This document shows, piece after piece, positions 17,344 to 24,731 of a DNA stretch of 64,000 nt. The first letter of the stretch is position 1, and every line of letters begins with the position of its first letter. The stretch is from the NCBI GenBank assembly GCA_013152385.1, contig JAADGL010000033.1:1-64000 (forward strand), given 5' to 3'. The stretch comes from Acidobacteriota bacterium. Lineage in GTDB: Bacteria; Acidobacteriota; Holophagae; Thermotomaculales; Thermotomaculaceae. The position numbers and the translations under genes were made by a program. The notes beneath the pieces were generated by a model. That model was not told the DNA's origin, ran no database searches, and worked only from the letters and a program-made list of their open reading frames with translations.

Positions 17344-19313
17344 TTTGCACCTCCGGTGACGGCAACTTTCAGCCAGGTATCCGCGGTTTTCTGGAAACCG
17401 CCCACTGCCTTTGACACGTTTTCCCATGCCGCTGCCGGGTACACCCGTTTTTTCAGTGATAGTACAGCACTTGTCTTTACAGTATTTTGTGCAGGATTGA
17501 TTGAAAGGTTCAGTTCTGCGAACTTTCCTGTAATTTTGTCGGGTTTTTCCGGCAATCGGGAACGGGTGGTATCCAGAGTTCCCGGGAATCGAATATCTTC
17601 CCGAATATCAAAAAGTTTGGTACAGGAAGAGCGGAAACCGTATTCGCGTTTTTTCTTATCTGTAAATTTCCATCTCAGCATCCGGTTGGCAGGATCATTG
17701 AGAGCATACATCAGCGCGGGGGAACGGAAATAGAACGTGTTTCCTTTTACCGTCGCGAAGTGCGGGATTTTGAAAGAAATAGTTGCGGTCATATTCTTTG
17801 AAATATCCCACGGATTCTGGTACCGAAGCTTTTTAATGACAGCACCGGGGAAAGCCTGCCGGATAATTCCGATAAAATAACCGTCCCGTTCATTCTTGAA
17901 AAGCCGCTGGGCATAGCGGCGGATTCTGGCATCGGTCTGCCCCTCCGCGCTGAGGGTCAAAGTCCCGGTCAGTGTGCCGTTTCGGTCAATCCGGCACTTG
18001 GATACAAGCCGGTAATAATGTTTTTCCGGCGGCGAAAAGGGCGTGGTGCGAAGGGGCTGGCCGTCTTTGTATCCAACAAGGTACTGCTGTTCCTGTTCGG
18101 CGGAAGACCATTCTTCCCGCACCCAGGGAACCCAGGTGGGGTCCAGCATCCGGAAACTCCCGTCTTTTTCTCTGAGCGCCACCACGCAGTGGTTGAAATG
18201 GTCGGCGGGAAAATCTTCAATCCGTGCTCCTGCCATCGTCATAGCAGGGTAAGCGTGGAAACCGGCGGCACGGAGAAAAGAAATCAGCATACTGGCTTTG
18301 TCTTTGCAGACACCCTGCCGATCCCGGTAATTCATGGCAGCCGGGTGCAGGGTGTAGCCTTCTCCTTTTCCCATTGACAAACCGGAATAGCGGATATAAT
18401 GGGCAACCCAGTGATTCAGTTTGTCAATTTTTTCTTCATCGGTTTTGCAGTTCGCTGTAATTTCATCTACTTTTTTCTTGATTTCCGGTGTGTAATTAAA
18501 GGCAAAATGTTCGTTGACTCCGTAAAACCATTCGGATTTATCCTTCCACGAAACAGTGGTGGAAATCAGGAGTTTCTGGCAGACATTGGAAATATCCACC
18601 ATGTGGGGCTCCCGTTTTACCGGTTCAATATTCTTTTTGGTAAATGTGTATTTCATGCCGTCTTTTGTAAAAGCTGCCGCCGGAGTGACTTCTCCGTTGT
18701 AAAACTTGAATTGAATCGGTTTGTTTTTGGGCAGCTCTACCGAATAGGACTTATAGAGAATCGGGGAAAACCCCTGAAAATGAACAATGGCGTAAAACTG
18801 CCCTTTCATGGGCGGCTGGAAGCGGCTGTCCGAATCCCGGACCGGTTTATCAAGAAGAGCGTAGGAAAACCCCTTCATCTCTACCTTGTAGCGGACAATA
18901 TCTCCGGGTTTCAGCAGTCCGAACGGAATGGAAATTCGGGTGTTGGGCCAGTAAATCCATCGTTCCGGCTGGGGATACGTTTTAACAGCGTTTAACGGAA
19001 TTTTACTTTTGCTGCCGTCCTCGTGAACCACTTCCGCCGACAGGACCTGCCGGATCTGGGTCAGGGGATCGTAAAAAAAACTCACTGTCTGATAATGCCG
19101 GCAGCCGGCATCATTCAGAACCTTAACAGCCGTTATCTCAACCGTGTGGGTCATTCCGGACGGGGCAACCTTAACACTTGTATCCGAAATCAGAGTAACG
19201 GCGTCAAACTTCCCCCGGTATTGATCGGCCTTTGCCGACAATTCAGACAGATTCGGCAGGGCAAAAAGCGGCAGTCCGGCCGCGATAACAAGAAGAAAAA
19301 TAAGTTTTTTCAT
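17340..19313 (-). CDS. Exported DUF3857 and transglutaminase-like superfamily protein
   Basis: 657 residues from ATG 19313 (GGAGG upstream); the frame is open nine codons further. It has a signal peptide (KKLIFLLVIAAGLPLFA), then a DUF3857 domain (about 45-230). The transglutaminase core has a likely triad of Cys336 (GVCKDKASM), His375 (HFNHCVV) and Asp391 (LDPTW). A C-terminal beta region follows. The family is exported and its members may act as proteases or cross-linkers; the substrate is unknown. It is the first gene of a two-gene operon with the degenerate paralogue downstream. Confidence 0.85.
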   Translation of the reverse strand: MKKLIFLLVIAAGLPLFALPNLSELSAKADQYRGKFDAVTLISDTSVKVAPSGMTHTVEITAVKVLNDAGCRHYQTVSFFYDPLTQIRQVLSAEVVHEDGSKSKIPLNAVKTYPQPERWIYWPNTRISIPFGLLKPGDIVRYKVEMKGFSYALLDKPVRDSDSRFQPPMKGQFYAIVHFQGFSPILYKSYSVELPKNKPIQFKFYNGEVTPAAAFTKDGMKYTFTKKNIEPVKREPHMVDISNVCQKLLISTTVSWKDKSEWFYGVNEHFAFNYTPEIKKKVDEITANCKTDEEKIDKLNHWVAHYIRYSGLSMGKGEGYTLHPAAMNYRDRQGVCKDKASMLISFLRAAGFHAYPAMTMAGARIEDFPADHFNHCVVALREKDGSFRMLDPTWVPWVREEWSSAEQEQQYLVGYKDGQPLRTTPFSPPEKHYYRLVSKCRIDRNGTLTGTLTLSAEGQTDARIRRYAQRLFKNERDGYFIGIIRQAFPGAVIKKLRYQNPWDISKNMTATISFKIPHFATVKGNTFYFRSPALMYALNDPANRMLRWKFTDKKKREYGFRSSCTKLFDIREDIRFPGTLDTTRSRLPEKPDKITGKFAELNLSINPAQNTVKTSAVLSLKKRVYPAAAWENVSKAVGGFQKTADTWLKVAVTGGAK

Positions 19314-19435
19314 GGAACCTCCAACAAACACATTGAACATAAGTATACAGAATATGATACGGGCAATCGGAACAAAAGTTCAAAAACTGCCACCGGCCGC
19401 GGCACTCGGCAACGTCTCTTTTTCTTTTCCTGAAT

Positions 19436-19441
19436 TATGAT
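19436..19441 (+). promoter_or_regulatory. -10 element of the NlpC/P60 gene, close to a leaderless start
   Basis: TATGAT (19436-19441), overlapped by TACAAT (19441-19446), lies only 11 nt before the ATG at 19453. No Shine-Dalgarno sequence is visible, so a leaderless or very short leader is suggested. Confidence 0.4.
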
Positions 19442-19452
19442 ACAATTTATAT

Positions 19453-19911
19453 ATGAGAAAGATTGTGATTCTATTGATCCTGTTGACTTTTATGGCTGCG
19501 TGCCACAAAAAACCATATTACAGTAATCCCATAACCGTAGTGCTGAATACTGCGGCTTCGTTACAGGGTACACCGTACCGCTATGGGGGCAGGAACCCCA
19601 GGGGATTTGACTGTTCCGGATTCGCCTGGTACTGCTACGACCGGGCTGGGATTGTTATTCCCGCCACCACAAAACAGCAGCGGAAAGCGGGAAAGAAAAT
19701 TGCCCGTTCCCTGAAATTTTCGAAACTGAAACCCGGAGACCTGCTATTTTTCAAAATGAAAAAGATTTTCGGGCATCCGAATCACGTTGGAATCTATGCC
19801 GGCCACAAGAGAATGTACCACGCATCTTCTTCCAGGGGTGTAGTACTGGAAAATCTGAATAATCGATTCTGGAAGAAACATTTTTCATACGCCAGGAGGA
19901 TTGTAAAATGA
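19453..19911 (+). CDS. NlpC/P60-family lipoprotein (putative cell-wall peptidase)
   Basis: 152 residues. The lipobox FMAAC makes Cys17 the lipidation site. The NlpC/P60 domain starts at about residue 33 and has the catalytic Cys54 in DCSGFAWY, His111 in HPNHVGIY and a third polar position at His123 in YHASS. The PYRYGG entry is typical. It probably cleaves D-gamma-Glu-diamino-acid bonds in peptidoglycan from a lipid-anchored position. The start overlaps a -10-like element, and no ribosome binding site is seen. The stop overlaps the next start (ATGA). Confidence 0.88.
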   Translation: MRKIVILLILLTFMAACHKKPYYSNPITVVLNTAASLQGTPYRYGGRNPRGFDCSGFAWYCYDRAGIVIPATTKQQRKAGKKIARSLKFSKLKPGDLLFFKMKKIFGHPNHVGIYAGHKRMYHASSSRGVVLENLNNRFWKKHFSYARRIVK

Positions 19912-20363
19912 GTCTACTGAAAAAAATTCGTGAAGATATGAAAGACGCCATGCGCGCCAAAGACAAACCCCGTCTCGGCACACTCCGGATGCTCCTTGCC
20001 GACGTTAAAAAGAAACAGATTGACTCCGGTGCCGGTGCCGCGGCGGAGATGCCGGACGCAGACCTGATTCGGGTGATTCAGGGTGCGGTGAAAAGCCGGG
20101 AAGATTCTGTGACAGCATATCGCAGCGGCGGCAGGGAAGACCTGGCGGCAAAAGAAGAAGCGGAAATTGCAGTGCTGAAATCCTATCTGCCGAAGCCGTT
20201 GTCACCGGCCGAGCTGGAAGCAATGGCAAAGGACGCGATAAAAGAAACCGGGGCGGCGACACTTCGAGATATGGGCAAAGTAATGAAAGAAATCCAGTCG
20301 AAAGCGGCGGGCCGGGTGGACGGCAAAACAGCCAGTGAAATCGTAAAGCGCCTTCTGTCCTGA
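19908..20363 (+). CDS. yqeY: GatB/YqeY domain-containing protein
   Basis: 151 residues, the usual YqeY length. The N-terminus (LLKKIREDMKDAMRAKDKPRLGTLRMLLADVKKK) and the motifs LKSYLPKPLSP and GRVDGKTASEIVKRLL are typical; the GatB/YqeY domain is an all-helical tRNA-amidotransferase tail-like fold. Its cellular role is not established. It is coupled to the NlpC gene by ATGA and followed by rsmI after one base. AGGAGG occurs just upstream, inside the NlpC gene. Confidence 0.88.
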   Translation: MSLLKKIREDMKDAMRAKDKPRLGTLRMLLADVKKKQIDSGAGAAAEMPDADLIRVIQGAVKSREDSVTAYRSGGREDLAAKEEAEIAVLKSYLPKPLSPAELEAMAKDAIKETGAATLRDMGKVMKEIQSKAAGRVDGKTASEIVKRLLS

Positions 20364-20364
20364 C

Positions 20365-21183
20365 ATGGGCCGGTTCTTCTTTGTTTCCACCCCCATCGGA
20401 AACCTCAAAGACATCTCCTATCGCGCAGTGGAGGTATTGCAGTCTTCTGATGTGATTTTCTGTGAAGATACCCGTCACAGCCTGAAACTTCTGAAACACT
20501 ATAGAATTGAAAAACATCTGGAATCCTTCCACGATTTCAGTGATGAGAGCCGGTTACAGAAAATTCGGCTGTTACTGGAAGAAGGGAGGACATTAAGCTA
20601 CATCTCCGACGCGGGAACACCACTTCTGTCTGATCCGGGTTTTGAAATTGTCCGGTTTTTCAATGAACAGAACATCGAATATGACGTGATTCCCGGGGCA
20701 TCCGCCCTCCTTCCCGCTCTTCAGCTTTCAGGAATGCCCACCGACCGGTTCTTCTTTGCCGGTTTTCTGCCCCGGAAGGAAAATGAGATTCGGAAAATAC
20801 TGGCTTCTCTGGCACAGATTCCCGCCACACTGGTCTTTTACCAATCCCCATTGCGAATCCGCCGTTCCCTTAAAGTAATGGCAGAAGAATGGCCGGGCCG
20901 GCAAATCGCGGTGGTAAAAGAATTGACCAAACTTCATCAGAAAGTGGCGCGGGGCAGAGCGGAAAAACTGGCAGAGAGATTCGGTGACGCGGAGAAAGGT
21001 GAATTCGTACTGGTTGCCGCCCCGCCGGAACCGAATGCCGGCGACATGGACGATGCTGTGCTCCGTCAGGAATTCGGGCTTCTGATAAGCTGCGATATCC
21101 CCCGAAAACAGGCCGCCCGGTTTCTGGCAAAGAAATATAAACTAAACGGAAAAGAACTCTACCGCCGATCTCTGGAGTGGTGA
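20365..21183 (+). CDS. rsmI: 16S rRNA (cytidine1402-2'-O)-methyltransferase
   Basis: 272 residues of the tetrapyrrole-methylase-like fold. Characteristic motifs: FFVSTPIGNLKDISYRAVEV near the N-terminus, FCEDTRHSLKLL, YISDAGTPLLSDPGFEIVR and VIPGASALLPALQLSGMPTD. RsmI 2'-O-methylates C1402 of 16S rRNA using SAM. The C-terminal domain (from about residue 225) is present. The start ATG lies one base after the yqeY stop, so it is co-translated. Confidence 0.95.
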   Translation: MGRFFFVSTPIGNLKDISYRAVEVLQSSDVIFCEDTRHSLKLLKHYRIEKHLESFHDFSDESRLQKIRLLLEEGRTLSYISDAGTPLLSDPGFEIVRFFNEQNIEYDVIPGASALLPALQLSGMPTDRFFFAGFLPRKENEIRKILASLAQIPATLVFYQSPLRIRRSLKVMAEEWPGRQIAVVKELTKLHQKVARGRAEKLAERFGDAEKGEFVLVAAPPEPNAGDMDDAVLRQEFGLLISCDIPRKQAARFLAKKYKLNGKELYRRSLEW

Positions 21184-21387
21184 AGGGCAGGGTGGGAGGA
21201 GAAAAGGATTTAACACAAAGCTCAATGTCACAAAGGGTGTAAAATTTATTTGTCAGATCAGAAAATGAATTGTAACGTAGTTTCAGTGAGTTGCATTCGT
21301 TTGTTAAAAATAGATTACACCCCGCAAATACCTCGAATTCTGTCTGTAAGGTTAATATTGGTTGAAAATAAAGGACTTATACAATTC

Positions 21388-21403
21388 TGGCACGGGGCTG
21401 GCA
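21388..21403 (+). promoter_or_regulatory. Candidate sigma-54 (-24/-12) promoter of the ComEA-like gene
   Basis: TGGCACG-GGGC-TGGCA has GG and GC spaced by exactly 10 nt and differs from TGGCACG-N4-TTGCA at one base. It lies about 37 nt upstream of the ATG at 21440. Confidence 0.6.
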
Positions 21404-21439
21404 CTAACAAACTGCGATTAAATTTTTTGGAGGTTTCAG

Positions 21440-21757
21440 ATGAAAAAAGTTTTTGGAATGACAATGGTAATCGCACTGGCAATGGTACTCGGTTCTTTCA
21501 CCCCTGCACAGGCCGCCCCGAAAAAGGCACACAAGAAAATCAATACTGTTCAGCAGCACACGCAGATTATCAATATCAACAAAGCTTCGGTGGATCAATT
21601 AACCACTCTGAAAGGAATCGGTTTGAAAAAGGCCCAGGCCATCGTTGCCTTCCGTACCCAAAACGGCAACTTCAAGAAGGTTGAAGACATCATGCTGGTA
21701 AAGGGAATCGGGCAGAAATTATTTGATAAGATGAAGCCCTTCATCACTGTAAAATAG
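21440..21757 (+). CDS. ComEA-like helix-hairpin-helix DNA-binding protein
   Basis: 105 residues. It has a signal peptide (GMTMVIALAMVLGSFTPAQA), a basic linker and a double helix-hairpin-helix domain: ININKASVDQLTTLKGIG, then AFRTQNGNFKKVEDIMLVKG with a second GIG. This is the single-domain ComEA form that binds incoming DNA in the periplasm during natural transformation. TTGGAGG lies upstream. No other competence genes are in the window. The probable sigma-54 promoter suggests regulated expression, perhaps with type IV pilus genes elsewhere. Confidence 0.88.
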   Translation: MKKVFGMTMVIALAMVLGSFTPAQAAPKKAHKKINTVQQHTQIININKASVDQLTTLKGIGLKKAQAIVAFRTQNGNFKKVEDIMLVKGIGQKLFDKMKPFITVK

Positions 21758-21778
21758 ACGAAAGTCGCACTCAAACTT

Positions 21779-21805
21779 GAAGGGGGGCAATTGCCCCCTT
21801 TTTTT
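21779..21805 (+). terminator. Rho-independent terminator of the ComEA-like gene
   Basis: GGGGGCAATTGCCCCC (about 21783-21797), a self-complementary hairpin, followed by TTTTTTTG. Confidence 0.85.
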
Positions 21806-21869
21806 GTGTCTCCAAATTATCCGTAGAAGTGAAGAATTGTCTGTGCCGTTTGTTTATTCCAAGCTTTTT

Positions 21870-24731
21870 TTACACCGAGTGGACGGAGAAGGCGCAGGTT
21901 TTGGCGTAGGGGCACCATTTGCATTGGCCGTGTTCTGTTGTGGGGGGCATGGGGGTGCCGGGCCGGAGGTGGCCCATGAGTTGGTTCAGGATGCCGATGA
22001 AGTTTTCTTCTCCCATGTCTTGTCCTTTGAATTCTTCACTTTTTCCTTTTCCAAGGAGAAACAGTTCGGATGTGATTTCTTCAAAGGGGACGTTCCGGTT
22101 CCGGGAAACAAGGAAGGCGTACATCGGCAGCTGGATGGAATGGAGTTTCTGAGACAGTTTTTCCAGGAAGCCGTCTTCCGTGTTTCGGGAGAGAAATATA
22201 TCCCAGCCTGTTTTTCCCGGGGCCTGGGCAAATGATCCGGTTTTGTAGTCTATGACCCGCCATTCTTCTGTTTTTGTTTTTTTGTCCCGTATTCTGTCCA
22301 GGCGGTCAATGAAGCCTTTCAATTTTACACTGCCGAGTTTTGCCGTTAGTTCTTCTTCCAGCCCGGTGACGGTGATTTCCTTTTTTGTCAGGTCTTTTTT
22401 CAGGAGGGAGAAGTATTTGTCCAGCCGTTTTTCGGCCAGGAAGAGGAGCAGTTCCAGGTGGGTGGGCGCGAGGTTTCTCAGTTTGTCTGTAAGCCGCTGT
22501 TTTGCTTCTTTGATGCTTTCTGTTCTGACGGTTTCCAGCAGTTTGTAAGTCAGCAGCCTGCCTCTGGCGGCTTTGAAACTGTTTTCAAGCGCTTCATGGA
22601 TGCAGGTACCGACTTCCCGGGGGTCCTGTCCGCTTTGCAGTGTGGTTTCTTCCGGAAGTTTCAGTATCCGTTTCAGATAGAACCGGTGGGGACAGCGGAG
22701 GAGTTCGTCGAGAAAGCTGGCGGAGATGCCGGTTTGAAAGTTTTTTTGAAGCGCGGTGAGGTCCTGCTCTTCCAGGGTGTGAATGCCGCTTTTTGTAAAC
22801 GGTACAATGTGCAGGGCGGCGGATCGGATGTTTTTCTGTTCATATTCCCGGATTGTCAGCTTTTTCTTTTTTTCAAATTCTGCTTTTTCCCCTTCGAAGA
22901 GCAGCTGTTCAATGTAGCGGGAACGGCTGCTTTTGCGTTCGCTGGTTTCTCCTTTGCGGTAGAAGAGGGAGATGTTTTTTGCCGAGTCCACAAGGCGGTA
23001 GAAGTGGTAGTCGTGAACTGTTTCCCGTTCTTTGGGGCCGGGCAGTCCCAGGGCGGGCCGCAGCCCGGCGGGCAGAAGGGGGTCGGGGGGTGTTTCAGCC
23101 GGGAGAATTCCTTCGTTGACATCCAGCACGAAGACGTGTTCGAAGGAGAGCATTCTGGATTCGAGGAATCCCATGATTTGAAGCCCTTCCAGCGGGTTTC
23201 CCTCAAACCGGACGGATATGGAGGCGGCAAGGTGTCGTACCAGCATGAAGAGGATGCGGGGGGAGCTGAATTTTGTTTTCCGGTACCGGCTGTTGTTGAA
23301 CCGGGGGAGAATTTGTTCGATAAAGTTGCGGAGCATGCGTTTTTCCGGGCTTTTGCCGTTTGTTTCCGGTATGGTTTTCAGGACGGATACGGCGAGGTTT
23401 TCCAGTATTTCTCCGATTTCGGAGAGGGAACGGGCTTTGATGAAGGGGAAGAGGACGGTTTGAAAGAAAGAAAGAACCTGTTTGTTGCCGTTTTGTTCTG
23501 CGAGTTTTTTCAGTTCGGCTTCATTCATCAGGTTTTTTCCGTTTGCAAGCAGGATTTGGGCAAAGGAGAGTGGGCTGTTTTCTCTGCCGTTTTCGGAAAG
23601 AAGGGGCAGGATTAACGGATTGCTCATGATTTTCAGGATGATGGAGATGTAGAGAAGCCCGCTGTCTGCCGTTTTGAGCCCCAGTTCCATTAAGGTGTTC
23701 ATGAGGCGGAAGAAGCCGGTTTTGCTGAATGGGTATCCGGCGGTGACGTTGAGTTTTTTCTGGGGGATGATTTGCAGCACCGGAATGAGCGAGGCGGCGG
23801 CAGGGAGTACAACGGCGGCGTCTGTGGGGGTGTTTTCAAAGCGTTCCGGTTTGTCCGAGAGGGCAAGGTAGAGTTGTGATGCCTGGGAGTGGATGTCGAA
23901 GCTTTCAAAGAAGCGGCAGTTGTTTTTGACTGTCTGCGGCAGTTCGCATTCAATTTTTTCCGGTTTTATTCCCCATTTCTCCCCTGAAATCCAGGGGTCG
24001 AATATCCGGTACGGTTGGAAGTCGGGGTGCCGGTTTTTCAAATCGGTCTGGAACAGTACCGCGGTATTTCCCCGCTGAAAGAGTTTGCGGAAGAAGCGGT
24101 GTTCGCTGACGGTGAGGGCGCCGAATCCCGCAATGATGACCGGGGTATGGAGTTTTTCTGCAAGGGGCACGGCGCGGCGGTAGAGGTCGCCGCCGCCGGT
24201 GAGGTTCTGTTCGGCCAGTTCTTCCCGGTATGCCTGTAGAATTCTGTCAAGGCGGGTGAGAATTTCCACCGCTTCCGGTACGGTTTCTTCCACGTATTCA
24301 AGGTCGGAGACGGATTCCACAAGGTTCATGTCCAGTTCGTCGAGGAGGGCGGAGAGCCGGATGCACCAGGGAAAAACCGGGTCGGGTTCGCCGCCGAGGG
24401 TTTGGTACAAATCCGGCATTTTATTTTTCAGCAGGTTGAGCAGGAGAAAGTAGCGGTCAATGTCCTGGAGCAGTTTCGGGGCAGGGGTTTCGCTGGTAAA
24501 GACGATGTTCTGCATCAGGTCGGAGCCGGACATGGCAGTGATGTTCAGGGCCCGGGATATGCCCAGTGTGTGGTTGAAGAAACGGACAGCCCGGCGGTTG
24601 GGGAAGATGACCCGGATTTCTCTGTTTCCGGATTCTGCCATGGATTCTGCCGCGGAGACTATCTGGTCAATGAACCGGCAGCCGATGTCTATGGCAATGA
24701 GCCGGGGGGGGGCTGCGTTATGCGCGGACAT
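21870..24731 (-). CDS. addB: AddB/RexB-like nuclease subunit (PD-(D/E)XK family)
   Basis: 953 residues from ATG 24731 (GGGGAGGT upstream). The N-terminal part resembles an inactivated helicase (VIFPNRRAVRFF). The C-terminus carries a PD-(D/E)XK nuclease: RCPHRFYLKRILK, GTCIHEALE, FIDRLDR, and VIDYKTGSF with the catalytic D and K. An iron-sulfur cysteine set is visible: the Cys of RCPHR plus CKWCPYAKTC (CX2CX5C). This matches the AddB 4Fe-4S nuclease arrangement. It would work with AddA in double-strand break resection and recombination. It overlaps addA by 14 nt and is last in the operon. Confidence 0.85.
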   Translation of the reverse strand: MSAHNAAPPRLIAIDIGCRFIDQIVSAAESMAESGNREIRVIFPNRRAVRFFNHTLGISRALNITAMSGSDLMQNIVFTSETPAPKLLQDIDRYFLLLNLLKNKMPDLYQTLGGEPDPVFPWCIRLSALLDELDMNLVESVSDLEYVEETVPEAVEILTRLDRILQAYREELAEQNLTGGGDLYRRAVPLAEKLHTPVIIAGFGALTVSEHRFFRKLFQRGNTAVLFQTDLKNRHPDFQPYRIFDPWISGEKWGIKPEKIECELPQTVKNNCRFFESFDIHSQASQLYLALSDKPERFENTPTDAAVVLPAAASLIPVLQIIPQKKLNVTAGYPFSKTGFFRLMNTLMELGLKTADSGLLYISIILKIMSNPLILPLLSENGRENSPLSFAQILLANGKNLMNEAELKKLAEQNGNKQVLSFFQTVLFPFIKARSLSEIGEILENLAVSVLKTIPETNGKSPEKRMLRNFIEQILPRFNNSRYRKTKFSSPRILFMLVRHLAASISVRFEGNPLEGLQIMGFLESRMLSFEHVFVLDVNEGILPAETPPDPLLPAGLRPALGLPGPKERETVHDYHFYRLVDSAKNISLFYRKGETSERKSSRSRYIEQLLFEGEKAEFEKKKKLTIREYEQKNIRSAALHIVPFTKSGIHTLEEQDLTALQKNFQTGISASFLDELLRCPHRFYLKRILKLPEETTLQSGQDPREVGTCIHEALENSFKAARGRLLTYKLLETVRTESIKEAKQRLTDKLRNLAPTHLELLLFLAEKRLDKYFSLLKKDLTKKEITVTGLEEELTAKLGSVKLKGFIDRLDRIRDKKTKTEEWRVIDYKTGSFAQAPGKTGWDIFLSRNTEDGFLEKLSQKLHSIQLPMYAFLVSRNRNVPFEEITSELFLLGKGKSEEFKGQDMGEENFIGILNQLMGHLRPGTPMPPTTEHGQCKWCPYAKTCAFSVHSV

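Noticed and set aside
22458-23615. 385-residue open frame on the plus strand inside addB
   Set aside because: Rich in Phe, Gly and Cys without any domain; it is the antisense shadow of a gene with conserved nuclease motifs.
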